From Anaeramoeba flamelloides (Eukaryota > Metamonada > Anaeramoebidae): a stretch of DNA of 64,000 nt. The translations under genes and the position numbers were made by a program. The notes under the pieces were generated by a model. It had not been told where the DNA came from, did no database searches, and saw nothing but the letters and a program-made list of their open reading frames with translations. Shown in pieces: positions 22,645-35,432 of this stretch (positions are counted from its first letter, which is position 1; each line of letters opens with the position of its first letter). The DNA is taken from positions 1,364,001 through 1,428,000 of the forward strand of contig JANTQA010000029.1 of the NCBI GenBank assembly GCA_027625915.1. The letters are read 5' to 3'.

Positions 22645-24672
22645 AATTTTTGAGAGAAATTTGAATTCTAATAATAAGGTTTTATAATTTTCTTTATTAC
22701 ACATGAAATTTTTTTTTTTTTTTTTTTTTTTATGCATATTTCATTATAATTATCAAATAAAAACTTTAAAATTAAAAATCTTTTTATCAATATTTTATTG
22801 ATCTTAATATTTCTTATATTTTATGAGAACAGGATAGAATAGAATTGTAAGTTTAATAGCTAACTCTTCTATTGTCGTTTTGAAAAAAGCTTTTTTATAA
22901 AGAATAAATATATACATTAGAATCTTTTTTACCAAAAAATATTTTTTTCATAAAAATTTATTTTTTTGAATTTATTTAATATTATCATCTTAATATTGAG
23001 TTTCTGAACACTGTGTTTTTTCAAAATCAATTTTTTAGATATTATTTCAAAATATTTTATATTTAATGTCTTATGATTGTTAAAAAATATCTAAAGATTA
23101 CAAAATAATTATAATTTTTTTTTTTTTTAATATTGGTAATAAAACTTTTAAATTTAGAGTTAGTTGTTAGTAATTCTTCGTGTCGTTTTTATTTTTTTTT
23201 TAAATTTACATAAGATTGTTCTTCATTTTTATTTTTGAATTAGTAAGGTGTTTATTGAAATATGGTTACATTAAAGTATGGGTAATTAATATTATTTTGT
23301 CATTTCAGGATTTGAAATTATCAAAAAAAAATGTATGAGTTATCAAAACAAAACCTACTTATTAATTTTAAGAAAAAAAAACAAAGTTTTATTTTTCTTT
23401 TTAATGAAACCAATTTAATTATAGAATAAATGAGGAAAGTAATTTTAATTTTATTTTAATATTTATAATTTTTCTTTGGTAGTTGGATTGAATATATCAA
23501 AATTTGATCGTGTAAAATTTAAATCCAAAATCAATATTCCTATTTCAAGTATATTAAGTTGCAATTTATTATATTTTTATATGATTAAAATTCTTTTTGA
23601 TTTTTTTTTTTAATCCTTTTGCTTTAATTATATATAATTAAATCAATAAAATATCAATCAAAAACAACTTTAATAATTTTTCAAAAAAAAAATAATCTCA
23701 AATATTTCGTACTTTTCACCACTTATTTAGATTTTTTATCGTAGAATTTCCCTTTTCAAATAACAACCAAGAAAAAAGTTCAAAATTCATATTCAAATTG
23801 ATAAATTTGAAAAAGATACATCATTTTTTTTTTTGAAAACAAACCAATTGTAAAAAAAATTCATAAGATTATTAAATATTATTTTTTGATTAACTCTTAA
23901 AAAAAATATTCATGATAAATTATATTTTTTAAATGTGGAAAAATGAAAAATAAGAAGTTTTTATAATCCGATTATTTAAATAATAATTGGTTAAATAACT
24001 TTTTCAAATTATTTGAACTGAATAACGATTTTTTTAATTAGATAACTTATTTATTTAATATATACTTTTCATTTTTTTCCTTTTTTCGACATATTAAATT
24101 TTCTTTTTATTGTCCAGAAAATTTAATAAGGCAAAAAAAAAAGTGGTTGCCTACTAATTCTGGTTGGTTAGAAACTAGTTTGGCACGAGTAACTTGAAAA
24201 TTTAAAATAAAACACCAATAAAAAAAACTGGAATGATCTAAAAAGATTACGGTAAAAAGAAAAAAATCAAGATTTCTAAACAATTACCTATCAACGAAAC
24301 ATTCAATTTTTTGAGTAATAATTAATTGATAAATTTCTAAATAAAAGTATTGTATCTGTTTTTTAGGTTTTTTCTTGATAAATGTTGACCCTAGTATTTT
24401 TTTTTTTAATTTTTTATCAACCGCCTTTAAAAAACCCCTGTTTTTGTTATTTTACTTACTTTTTTTTTGTATTTAATTTTTTTAGTTTTTTTTTCAACCA
24501 ATAAAAATTTTAAAACATGGTCGATTCCAAAACACCATATTTTGAATTTATTATCAAAATACTAATTTACCATTAGTATCTGGGATGATAAGAGGATCTT
24601 TGATCACTAACTATTAATCAATTACAAAAATAAAAAAATAAAATAAAATTTTTCATCTAATAGTCGATAATA
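22645..24672. other. Intergenic, AT-rich
   Basis: No gene seen. Homopolymer T and A tracts (for example 22710-22731). A coding-like 27-codon stretch at about 24245-24328 lacks context. No repeats matched elsewhere in the window with confidence. Confidence 0.5.
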
Positions 24673-24865
24673 CAGTCAGTTCCAAATTTAATTCACAAAC
24701 TTGCTACGAAATTTAAGGCACAAAAAAATCTCAAATTAAGGCACAAAATTTGAAATTTTTTTTTATAAATTATTTTACTATAATCTGATTTTTGTGTATT
24801 AATTTGAGGTTTTTATTGTGTCTTAATTTTTGTTGAAGTTTGTGAATTAAAAGTGGAACTGACTG
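24673..24865. mobile_element. Tc1/mariner-like MITE, copy 4 (diverged)
   Basis: Starts CAGTCAGTTCCAAATTTAAT after TA and ends GTGGAACTGACTG. The right flank is TG rather than TA, and both arms have drifted (TTAAGG to TTAATT). 193 bp. Confidence 0.8.
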
Positions 24866-25218
24866 TGTATAAAAAAATAATTATTTCATTCAAATATCAA
24901 TTATTTTACAAATAACTTATCTTTCTATTCAAAAAAATTTCCCTAAAAACTCAATTTATCATGTAAACTTGTTTTGAAATTCCAATTTTGAGTTATAAAA
25001 ATTATCAATTTTGTAAAATATTATTTCTGATTCTTATCATTATGAAATTTTCAGTATAGCCTAGTAATTTTATGAATTGAGTTATTTTTTTTTTTGAAAT
25101 TAAAGCTAAAATAATGAATAAAAATGATATTTTCCTCGGTATATTTATATTAGGTATTTCTAGAAAAAAATATTTGTTAGATAGTATTTTACTGATTATC
25201 CGTATTATTGTTTATTTA

Positions 25219-25253
<35 letters not shown>

Positions 25254-25838
25254 AAGTCTCAAAATATAAATTATCTACAGATAGATATATAGATTAAAGT
25301 ATGAATTCACTCTATATCTTAATTAACCAGTAATGCTTTAAAAAAAATAGAATTCAAAAGGTGTTGTTATTGGTCAGTGTCATTTATTTTGAGAGTTTAA
25401 AGAGAGTGAAGAAAATAATATTTTAAAAATGTTGTATATTAGAAAAAGTTAATATTTTAGTTGAGAGTAATTACTTTATATATATTTTTTTAGAATTTAA
25501 AAATTCTTCTAGCTTTTATGATCTAAAAAAAATGAATAAAAAAACTTTAAAGATTTTTTCTATTCTTTCTTTCGTATTTTTTTTTTTTCGTTGAATATCC
25601 TCACATTTCAACAAATAATAGCACATGTAATTTGGCTTATTGTTTCGAAAAGTAATCAATATTTATTTTCTTTCTGGGTACGATAAATATCATTCTATGA
25701 AGAAAAATATATTGAATAATTTCTTAACTTTGTACAAATAACGACAGATAACTTCAATTAATAGTAATATTTATTTTCAAAAATTGATTGTTAATGTGTC
25801 AATGATTTTGAAATGGAGTTTACATATGAAAAAAATTA
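24866..25838. other. Intergenic, AT-rich
   Basis: No exon-like sequence. A solo terminus reading TAAACTCCATTTCAAAATCA on the minus strand (about 25826 downward) belongs to the foldback superfamily, but its partner was not found. Poly(T) at about 25221-25252. Confidence 0.5.
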
Positions 25839-26436
25839 TTAATTGTTTCAATTAGAAAATCTAAAATTAATATCACAATATAAATTTGAACACCGGAAAC
25901 TTTCTATGAAATGATAAAACAAGAAAACTTTGATTTTAATTGTAAATTTTGACTAAAAATATGAATTTCTTTTAATGAAATTCTATGCCTGTCCAGAAGT
26001 TTAAAGTCGATAAAAAAGCCAAAACCAATCTTATGTTTCAATATGATTGATAGTATACCAGGAATAATTTTTTTTTTAATCTTCTTCAATTTTCAGTTTT
26101 CCTTAATTTAATGTTTCTTAAGTCAAACCTTAATAGAAAGAAGAAATTAACAATTTATCAAAAAATACTTTTTTAAAAAGATTTCATTCTGAAATTAGGT
26201 TGGATATGATATTCAAAAAAAAAAAGATTTTATCAATTCAATTAAATTACTATGTATAAATCCGACATTGAATCGGAGCAATAACTTTCTAATATTCTAA
26301 ATTCACAAATTCTCATTTTTAGTCAAAATTTACAATTAAAATCAAATTTTTCTTGTTTTATCATTTCATAGAAATTTTCCGGTGTTCAAATTTATATTGT
26401 GATATTAACTTTAGATTTTCTAATTGAAAAAGTTAA
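25839..26436. mobile_element. Foldback element L with ~130-bp arms
   Basis: 25839-25968 and 26309-26436 are reverse complements with few differences. Both contain AATATCACAATATAAATTTG, ACACCGG and TGATAAAACAAGAAAA. A ~340-bp AT-rich spacer separates them and has no supported gene. Likely a non-autonomous foldback transposon or hairpin duplication. Confidence 0.7.
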
Positions 26437-26848
26437 TGGTTTTGTTTAAAAGCATATTACTTTTTCACCAAATGATCATTCTGAAAAATCCATCCTACCT
26501 CTCTGAATAATTACACAAAGTGAAAACGAATTTCACCATGGCCCAATTTTTATTAATGAACCAATTTATTCCAAAATGGAAATTTAAAAAAGGAGAAGGA
26601 AAATGAAAAGGAAAAGAAAAAGAAAAAGGAAAATCAAAAAAAAATAAAAAATTCATTCAAATTAATGAAAATTAATCAAGTTGTTTTATAAAAGTATGAT
26701 CAAAAAAATTCACATAATGTATTGAAAATGGGCCAACTAAAGCTTATTGACTGTATTAAAGATAATTAATAAAACCTTTTTATCAGAATTTTTTAAAATG
26801 ACAAAATGATAAATATCTTCAAAATGGTTAAATTAACAATTTGTAAGA
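26437..26848. other. SYF2 3' flank with a coding-like remnant
   Basis: At about 26470-26583 the + strand reads SPNDHSEKSILPL, a stop, then IITQSENEFHHGPIFINEPI, which is protein-like but interrupted and without splice edges. The remainder is a GGAAAA/AAAAGG purine tract (26590-26645) and AT DNA. Confidence 0.3.
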
Positions 26849-27760
26849 TTATATTGCTGTTCCTCTTTCCAAACTTTCTTTAATTTCAACAGTATATTTA
26901 CCAAAGGCTTTTTCAATTCTTTCATTAAATTTGCGATTACCTTCGTTGATATAAGTGATTCCGTTTTTAAGTGAAGACTTTTTTGAGTTTCTTCTTCGTT
27001 TTTTATTCTTGTTTTTTGTAAACTCTTTAACGTATTCGTCAGCATCTTCTTCGGAATAATTTTTAGGATCAAATAATTTTGTTAAATCTTTGTTTTCAAT
27101 TTTGGTATCTGTTTTTTCGATTAATTGAAGAGAAGTGGATGCCTTTTGTTCTAAATTCTGTCTTTTTCTTTCTAGTTCTGTTGTTTGAGAATTTAGATTG
27201 CTGTTTTTATTGTTTTTGTTAGGTGTGTTGGGCTTTCTTTTATTTTTCTTTTTTTTTTGTAATTTCTTAATTTTGTTTTTATATTGGCGATAAGGTTCGC
27301 TTCCGTGGTTCGTTTTCCAATCAGAGATCTTCATTTCTTCAACTTTTTTTTTGGGACACAGCCTATATTTTTCAGAAGTGCTTACGGTCATGTTAAGCAA
27401 AATATTTCTTTGAGAAAGGTCACCTTCTTTTATTGATTTTAAAATCGTTTTTTTTTTTGTTTCCTGGTTTTTTTTTTTTGCTTGTTTATAAAAATTTTTG
27501 GTGATCAGATGAGATCTCTTGTCCTCTTCTAAAACTTCTTGGTGGTTCTGTTGTCTTCCTTTCTCTAATCTTTGTTTTAATTTCATTAATCTTTTTCTTC
27601 GTAATTCATTTTTAGTTTCTTTTTTTGTTTCTTTTTCTTTTTCTTTTTCATTTCCAATATTTGTGTTGTGTTGAAGAGCTATTTTTGGTTTTTCAATATC
27701 CTCTAAATTGTTAAGCTCATCAAGATCATCCAAAGATATTTCTTCAGAATTGTTTGTCAT
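26849..27760 (-). CDS. SYF2: Pre-mRNA-splicing factor SYF2
   Basis: ATG at 27760 gives 303 aa; an upstream in-frame TTG extension is not a plausible eukaryotic start. Family hallmarks: [13 protein letters not shown] (53-65), [12 protein letters not shown] (72-83), the central Lys-rich region, and the strongly conserved C-terminus with [15 protein letters not shown] (268-282) and [17 protein letters not shown] (286-302). SYF2 binds the activated spliceosome within the Prp19-associated (NTC-related) set and is nuclear. The protein is longer than the human one (243 aa) because of low-complexity Lys/Asn/Glu inserts at ~35-50 and ~175-205. The gene is intact and single-exon. Its presence fits a genome with many introns. 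Confidence 0.93.
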   Translation of the reverse strand: MTNNSEEISLDDLDELNNLEDIEKPKIALQHNTNIGNEKEKEKETKKETKNELRRKRLMKLKQRLEKGRQQNHQEVLEEDKRSHLITKNFYKQAKKKNQETKKKTILKSIKEGDLSQRNILLNMTVSTSEKYRLCPKKKVEEMKISDWKTNHGSEPYRQYKNKIKKLQKKKKNKRKPNTPNKNNKNSNLNSQTTELERKRQNLEQKASTSLQLIEKTDTKIENKDLTKLFDPKNYSEEDADEYVKEFTKNKNKKRRRNSKKSSLKNGITYINEGNRKFNERIEKAFGKYTVEIKESLERGTAI

Positions 27761-27954
27761 TTGAAATTCCAAAAATAGATAACTTACAATCTGTTTTTGC
27801 AAATATAAAAATTAAAAAAAATGTTATTTGTTGAAATTCTATAATCAGAGTTTGGTATCATCAGCTGGGGAATTAATAATGGGTATAGGATCAAAACAAG
27901 AATTCAAATGGAAGCCAATATGAATTAAAAATAAAATAAAAGAAATAATACTGT

Positions 27955-28165
27955 TTTAATAAAGTCAAGACTTTTTTGAAATCTTTTTTGGAGTTTTCTA
28001 TTTAAAAAAAGAAAAGACTTTTTTAGAATAAAAACTTTTTTAATAGTTTTTGATTTTAATAAAGTGACGATCCTTCATTTTAATATGGTGTATAGGCTAG
28101 GGTCTGAAGGAAAACACTTTTTTAAAAAAAAGTTCGCACTTTATAAAAACAAAGTAGATATATAT
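27955..28165 (+). repeat. Dispersed repeat J, copy 2
   Basis: Shares alternating GACTTTTTT and AAAAAGTG blocks with 5700-6060; poorly bounded, non-coding. It lies about 200 bp upstream of the SYF2 start. Confidence 0.35.
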
Positions 28166-28358
28166 AAATATATATTAATCCAAATTAACTGAAAAATAAT
28201 AAAAATCCAAGATATGCACAAATTATCACATCGAAAATTACTAAAATATTATTTCGAATAAAATATCTTTTATGAAAAGAATCCGGACACTATTTTTTGA
28301 GAGTTAATTTTAGTGAAATTGTTGTGTAATTTCTTTTATTTATGAACAACTCTTTTTT

Positions 28359-28487
28359 TTATTGAATCAAATTCTTAAAACTATAACTCGCCCACTTATT
28401 AGAATGATCAATAGTCCAATTATACTTATCCAAAGGACAATTCAATAAATTAACAAAAGAGAATACAAAATATGATTGCCAAAATTT
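28359..28487 (-). CDS. Candidate terminal exon, unrecognised
   Basis: After TTCGTTAG at 28488 the minus strand is open for 42 codons to TAA at 28359: KFWQSYFVFSFVNLLNCPLD, then KYNWTIDHSNKWASYSFKNL and IQ. It is Trp- and Tyr-rich and non-repetitive. Directly upstream, another frame is also protein-like (STDFEKTIEFYRCSLEILAI), so a frameshifted remnant is an alternative to splicing. No family recognised. Confidence 0.3.
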   Translation of the reverse strand, partial: KFWQSYFVFSFVNLLNCPLDKYNWTIDHSNKWASYSFKNLIQ

Positions 28488-29134
28488 CTAACGAACATCT
28501 ATAAAACTCTATTGTTTTTTCAAAATCAGTTGATCTGCTTAGGTTATCAAACGTTTAAAATAGTATATTATAGAGATACGTGTTATTTAATGAACTTTAG
28601 TTGGGTTTAATACTTAATCAAAAAAAAAAATCAATTAATTATAAATAGGAATTGAATTTTTATATTTGCAATTAATTAACAATTTTCCTAATATTCACAA
28701 TTCAAAATTATATCCCAATTATTTTTATGTTAATTATAATATTCAATACTATATTTAACAACAATTTTAATTCTAACAAAATCATATGAAAAATTTTTTC
28801 ATCTTTTCAGAGAAAATAACTAACATTCCTGAAAAGTTATAATCTTTTTTTTTCCTTTTCTAAAATTTAAATATTTTTACGGTTAACAATCAAAAGAAAA
28901 TTGTATCTGAAAATTTGAATTCAGTTTTATTAAATAATTCAATAAAACCCCATTATAAATTAAAATTGAATAATAAAAGAATCTAATATAAAAAGGTGTT
29001 AAGATCTAAAAAACTTGAACTTTTTCAAATTTTTTTTCAAAAGTAAAGAAAGAAAAAGAAGATATATCCCTTAGCACCTCGGATTTAGCCTAAAATTCAT
29101 CAAGTTTTTTAAAAATGATTTAAAATGATATTGA
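28488..29134. other. Intergenic, AT-rich
   Basis: Apart from the coding-like stretch adjoining the previous entry (down from about 28550), nothing distinct. Confidence 0.4.
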
Positions 29135-30565
29135 TGTGCTACTATATTTCTTGTCTTATTTGTCTTTAATCCAGATTTAGATTATAATAAAAAGTCAAAA
29201 TAATTAAAAGATAAAGTAGTTATGTTATTAATTTTTTTTTTGAAATTGGAAAAAAAAATGAGAATTATTCATTTTTACATTTTTTTAAAGATTTTTATTT
29301 TTATTTTAATTTTTTTAATCAGAAATTTTATTTCAGTAATAGTAATTCAAAATTCAACACATTGATTTATTAATAAGAATAATCTAAAAACGTTGTTAAT
29401 TTTATGACAAAAAATTAAATAAAAATATATAACTGAAAAAATTTCAATAAATATCTTATCTAGAGAAAAATGAACTTTATTTATTTAGGTCAAAATTAAA
29501 ATATTTCATATGAATAATTATATAAACTTTAATTTAAACAATCTAAATTAATTGAAAAAAAAAAAAAAAAAAAAAAAATTGTTAAAATAATTTCATTTAT
29601 TAAATTGGAATTAAACCAAATAAAAACTTTTTAACAGATAAAATAATCAACCCTAAATTTAAAATAAAAATAAAAAATAACTCTTAAATATTATTCAAAG
29701 ATAATACAATAATCTTCGAAACCAATTTTTTTTTTTTTTTTTACATTTTGTTATGAGTAAAAATTTGAATAATATATTAGTGAAATTTGAATTTTTTCAA
29801 TATAAATTAAATGAGATCTTGGAAAATAAGTTCTGATATATGGTGTCTAATTCAATAATATTGTTTATTTTATATCTAAATTTTAAAAAGTCAAAAATTA
29901 AAAAATCGTAAAAATTAAAAAAAAAATCTTTTATTAATCTGACTCAAACTATTGACCAAATCATTTAAATTTGTATAATAATCTTGTTGAAAAAATTTCA
30001 CAAATTTTACCATGAAAAAAAATCTTGAATTTTTTTCAAATTGTATTTATATTTATTTTTTTTTTAAAATTATTAAGAATCAAATATAGATATTGTTATT
30101 GAATGTTAATCAGTAGATAAAACAATTTTTCTATGTGGTGTCATAATAACTTTTGTCATGAATTAATTATTTAATCCAGTATTTTGGGCAATTTTTAGGT
30201 AAAAGGAACTCAAAAAAAAAAGTTCCAGTAAAGTATGATGTGTTTTAATCATTAAAACTAAGAAGTTTTTGAAGTGTAGACAAACTTTTCAAAAAAAATA
30301 AAATAAAATTTGATTTTTTTGACAAAATTTCGGTGGAAAAAAATAAAATCACAATAAACCATAAAAAAAATTAACTAAATTGTTGAAAATTTTGTTTCAA
30401 GTTATTTTTTTATTGTAAGTAACTGTACAATTTTTAATTATAAATTTTTCTTTCTAATATAATTTTATATAAATTCTAGATATTATATTCCTTTGATAAC
30501 ATTTCAAATTAAAAATTTTTGGTTGTAATGTTTTTAGTATATTTGCGTGTTAAGGAATATATATA
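29135..30565 (+). repeat. Dispersed repeat D, copy 1 (uninterrupted, ~1.4 kb)
   Basis: From TTATTTGTCTTTAATCCAGA to about GTGTTAAGGAATAT it aligns block by block with 50945-54425. Here it lacks the MITE and the ~1.8-kb insertion found there, so it serves as the empty-site reference. No ORF; ends in an AT dinucleotide run. Element class unknown. Confidence 0.7.
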
Positions 30566-30576
30566 TATATATATAT
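30557..30576. repeat. TA microsatellite
   Basis: About ten TA units at the right border of repeat D; copy 2 has a TA run at its left border (50930-50956). Confidence 0.9.
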
Positions 30577-30863
30577 TTCTTGTAATAACTTTTATTATTT
30601 AGCCAAAACTACTTTTTTTTTTGATAACATCTATTACATTTATTAAATTTTTTTTTTTTTGAGAAAGATTAAGAAATTTTGAGTTACCTTTAGATACAAA
30701 AGTCTTGGATCTTTGAAAAAAAAATTATAAACTAATATAAAAATAAAATTTATATGAAAAACTTTCAAAATATATTTATACTGTATATTAAACAAAAAGA
30801 ATCTCAAAAGCTTAAAAATGGACAATAAAAGAAAAAAAAAATGGTATTTTTGTTATTTTACAG

Positions 30864-31273
30864 ATTGAAGAAATCTCAACTCTTCTCATACGACTGGAAC
30901 ATTTCATAAAAACATATGAAATTCAACAAATCTAAATTTATTTTTAATACTATCTTTTGATGACGAACCTGCTATAAAAAAACATCTGTTTATTATTATT
31001 TTGATTCAAACTTTTTTATTGAAACTTAACATATTTATTAAATTTTGAAAAAAAAATTAATATTTAATTTAAAAATTTGACTGTTAAAATTTGTATAAAA
31101 AATGTAAAATAAATTCTTATGTATTGACAAAATATTGAGTTATAAACACATCTTGATCAATAAATTGTGTAAATCCATCAAATTCAATTCAAAAAATAAA
31201 AATGAAAAAAAAACTCAAAGAAGCAGAGGATGCAAAAGAAGATTATATAAAAATTGCTCAGTTTGTGTTCTAA
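30864..31273 (+). pseudogene. Coiled-coil-like coding fragments
   Basis: Two short protein-like segments. 30864-30935 follows a TTATTTTACAG acceptor and reads IEEISTLLIRLEHFIKTYEI, QQI, stop. 31202-31273 starts ATG and reads MKKKLKEAEDAKEDYIKIAQ, FVF, stop. Both have heptad-like leucine or charged spacing but no join between them was found. They are either remnants or exons of a small unrecognised gene. Confidence 0.2.
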
Positions 31274-31453
31274 TTATTGAAAACTAAATTTAGAAATAAC
31301 TAATAATAAAACTGAATTTTCAATAAAATATAAAGTATTTAAAAATATTTGATTATTTTTTTGAAAAAAAAATTAAAAAAGAAAAAATAAAATGAAAAAA
31401 GAATAAGAAAAAAGAATAAGAAGAAGAATAAAAAAATAAAAATAAAAAAAAAA

Positions 31454-32387
31454 TTAAAAAATAAGCTTTGTGAAATGTATTGCACCTAGGATATCCCCAA
31501 TAATTAAAAAGTTGTCGTTTTCTCTTTTACATACTGACAAAGAGGTCAGTGTTTCATCTGAAGAGAATGTTGTTAGTATTGAATATGACTGTGTATCCCA
31601 AATTGATAATGTACAGCTTGAGATGACTGCGAATAAATCGTTATCTATTATCCTTACTGAATTAACGTTTGAAGAGAGATTTTGTGATAAGGATTTTATT
31701 AGTTGTTTTGAATTTAAATCAAAAACCAAGAGCTTTCCATTATCTGTTGATGTGATGACTTTGGAAAGGTCCGCTGTATAAACTGCGGAATTCGACCAGT
31801 ACTTTGCATCAAAGGACGAGAACTCGCCGGATTCCCAATTATAGAGCCTCACTGTGTTATCGTGAGAACTCGAAATGAAGGTTTCTTCATTGGGTGCTAA
31901 TTGTATTGAAGAAACGAAATCTTCATGAGGGTCAAATTTCTTTAAAACCTCACCACTGGACAGATCCCAAAGCATTATTTCGCCATTTGAAAATCCTGAA
32001 ACAACTGTTTGGTTATCTGAGAAGACTGCGATTGAAGACATGTATGCTGACTTTGGCCAATTTTTCTCGAATTGCAGGATCATTTCAAAGGAAACAAGCG
32101 ACCAAACTTGAACAATCCCTGGGCTTGAGGAAATTAAATTTTCGCCGTTTGGTGTAATTTTTAATGTTGTTTTTTTGTTATTGTTTGAACGGTTTTTTGT
32201 TTGGAAGGTAATGATCGATCGATAGGAATAGCTATCCCAAATATTTATTCTACCATCCAAAGAATAACTTGCAAGAATTGCTCCATCTGATGAAGTATCA
32301 ATTGAAGTGATTTCGGTTTTGTGGCCTCTATACACTTTTGTGGTATCATATAAAATATCTTTGAGAAGTTTATTTTTCTCATTACCA

Positions 32388-32418
<31 letters not shown>

Positions 32419-34672
32419 TGGTTGTTGAAAAAATGGGTAAGGTGTATTGTCTTATTGTACCATTTTCTAAAGACACTAAAAATGTATTTTCAATAGAAGA
32501 AATTTCAATAGAGTTAGCCCTTGATCCGGATTCACAAAATTGTTTGATTATTTCACCGGTTTGCAGGTTCCAAAAATAAATGGCGCCCGAACTATCAAGT
32601 GATACACACGCTTTATTATCATGAGTGATATCTAAAGAAATGACTTCAGATTTATGTTGTCTAAAGTTTGTTAACAGTGTACCTTCTTGTAAATTATAAA
32701 CTTTAATTGTCTTATCGTCCGATCCTGTGACTGAAAAGGCTTCGTCCGAGTTTTTACCATATACCTTCAAGCAATTGATTCCTGCGGTATGTGCGTTAAT
32801 TTTTCTTAATAGCATTCCCAGGTCGATTTCCCAGAGGATGATGACTCCCTTTTCATCGCAACTGGCCACAATTTCGTCAAACTTTGTTGAGCAAACATTT
32901 ATGGCACAAAGATGGCCCTTGAGATCTAATCTTAAGGATTTAGTTCCAGTATCCCAAATCTTCACTAAATGGTCGTCTGAACAGGAAACTAAATATTTGC
33001 CACTTTTGGATACAGAAATGTCATTAATGAAGGCCTTGTGCCCTTCAATAAATCCATTTGGTTGTTGGGTGTTTAAGTTCCAAAATTTAATTTTCAGGTC
33101 GTTACTAGCTGTAAACATCAATCCTAATTCGTTTGATACACAGACGGAACGGATGGAGTCATTGTGAGCATGGATTGAATTTAATAGCACTCCAGTTTTG
33201 ATATCCCATAAAAACAAAAACCCATTCTCACAACCAGAAAATAATAGACTCTCTGCATTTTTTTGATTAACGTTAATTTCCAATAAATACATCGAAATGA
33301 TGCTAGACTGGTGCTCGCCAAAGAAATTGATTAAATGGCCTTTCCCGTTAAAAAACGATGGGTTAAATCCCAACGAGCCGGTCATTGGGCACAGCCAAAC
33401 ATCCGAACAAAATTGCGACAATGAAAGCACCAAATTCAATAGTCTGTAATCGCAAAACCACAACGAGCCCAATCTTCCATATAATTGGGCGGGGAATTGA
33501 GTGTTATCAAATCCCAATATGTGGACGCATTGGCCAATGATCTTGACAAGAAATTGGACAATAATATCTTGGCTGTCTTTAAACACCTGCTGGATTTTGG
33601 TTTTGTATGACTCGATAGTTGTAATGTTTTTTAGTAACCATTGCAAATCAAATAAGTTTTTTTCGTTTTCATTTCTATTTTTGTTATTATAGCTAGTCTC
33701 AACTAGCGGGATATTTTGAGATTGCTTTTCCTTGTCAGTGAGAAATGAAAAATTGTTGATCTCAAAGTTATGTAAAGTTGTACGTAACTCCAAATTGTTG
33801 ATCAGAATATTTGTCGCTGGCACGATTGAAACAATATATGAATTGATTTGATCCAAAATTTCAATATTATTCTGGTTCAACGCCTCGGGGATGATTATGG
33901 CATAAAAGATATCAACGCATTCGTCCAACGGCGTCCTTAAGGATTTGTTTAGCAGCGTTGCATCTGCCCCGTTTGCAATTAAAAACTGGATTAATTTGAT
34001 TGATTTTTGTAAATTGTTAACTGTCAGGTTCTTTGAACAAATGTGTAATGCAGTCTCTAATGCTTCCTTTGTTCGGTGATCAGGATCACATCCGTTTTGT
34101 AACAGAATTTCTAAGGCATCAAGGTTGAATGACTTCGTACATTGGAAAAAGATATTATTTTCTAATTCTCCATTTTGGATTCTGCTAATTTCAATTACAC
34201 CGATTAGGTCACAAATATTTGCTAATTTGTTGTCAGAAATCGATTTTCCAATTTGCTTGACAATTTGTTCACATAATTCTTCATCTTCAGAGACATTGAT
34301 GTTTTTGCTAGACAATAATTCTAATAATTTATAATTTTCCGACCTGATCCCATCCCTAATCCAGTGGTTAGTAATTTCTGTGTTTAATTTCTTGTCAATT
34401 TTTTTTAAATTCTCTAATAAGTATTTGATAAGGTCCAAATTTGTTATTTTTTTTAATTTTTCAGATAATAAATTTATGTCAATCCTTTTCAATTCTCCAG
34501 ATTCAATTATATTGTACTTATAATTACATAATGTCGTTAATGTTTGAAACCGTTCTGTGGCAACATTAAACAAAAAAATTCCCAAGCCTTCATTCGTTTG
34601 GAAATGCTGTAATTGCTTACAAATATAACTGTTGTTTTTAATTTCGGAAACCAAATTGTTTTCAAAAATAGA
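31454..34672 (-). CDS. Ankyrin-repeat and WD40 double-propeller protein
   Basis: Open for 1072 codons from 34672 to TAA at 31454. Degenerate ankyrin repeats lie at ~100-260 (LEILLQNGCDPDHRTKEALE, LIQFLIANGADATLLNKSLR). A helical linker follows (~330-430, with VQFLVKIIGQCVHILGF), then about 13 WD repeats (~440-1070; KIKFWNLNTQQPNGF, GRINIWDSYSYRS, NTVRLYNWESGE), enough for two propellers. A poly-Asn run (~750) is encoded by ATT repeats. No ATG exists near the 5' end of this open frame; TTG is unlikely as a start. TAAATAG before 34672 is a usable acceptor, and a micro-exon at 34844-34824 (MIFKNLF, donor GTACAT, phase 0) would supply the start, giving 1079 aa. The layout recalls NACHT/STAND-WD40 or trafficking scaffolds, but no NTPase domain is present. 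Probable scaffold; partners unknown. Confidence 0.85.
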
Positions 34673-35432
34673 CTATTTATTTTGTGTTTTGTATGATTTG
34701 GTTTTTTTTGTTTATTGTTTATTGTTTATTGTTTATTTTTTATTTTTTATTTTTTATTGTTTTTTGTTTATTGTTTATTTTGTATTGTTTATTTGATTTT
34801 TATTTTTTGTTTTTAATATGTACAAAAAGATTTTTAAAGATCATTGTTTTTATTTTATTTGTTTTGGGGTTTTTATACTTTCTCTTGTTTTGAAATATTA
34901 CCTAATCAATATTATTCAGTTATCATTTTTTTTTTCTAATTTAGTAATATATGATTTTTGCTAATTATAAAAACCTTATTTCCTTTTCATTCTTTAATCT
35001 TTATAATATTTCAAAAAACTCATATTTACTAGTATTTGAATTAATAAATGGGTAAAAAAAAAAAATTTCATTTCATTTTCTTTTGATTTCATACACTCGT
35101 TTTATTTCTCAAAAAATGCCAATATATTTCGGTATTAGATTTGAATAAATTTTTTTTACAATCTGAAGAATTGGTCCAATACTGATAAATTCAAATAGTT
35201 TTCAAAAAAATTTTGTTTCATTTATGATTTCCCAATTTTTTTACACAAGTTTTGAATAAAGATGAATTTCCATTTAAATGTTTATAGAAACTTTGTAAAT
35301 TTGATTATCATCAAAGTCTAAGTTCATTGTCAAGAACTATTTTAAAAGTTGAGTTTTCAGAGTTTCAAAAATGAAATATGATCAAAAAATTGTTTTGAAA
35401 TTTTTTTGAATTTATAAATATCTTGTGCTTAG
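34673..35432. other. 5' flank of the ankyrin-WD40 gene
   Basis: TTTATTG-type tandem low complexity (34700-34800) would fall in the proposed first intron; the possible start micro-exon is 34824-34844. The rest is AT-rich without exons. Confidence 0.4.

Noticed and set aside
26849-27802. Upstream TTG extension of SYF2
   Set aside because: Eukaryotic start should be the ATG at 27760; the extension contains a splice-like GTAAGT and no conserved residues.
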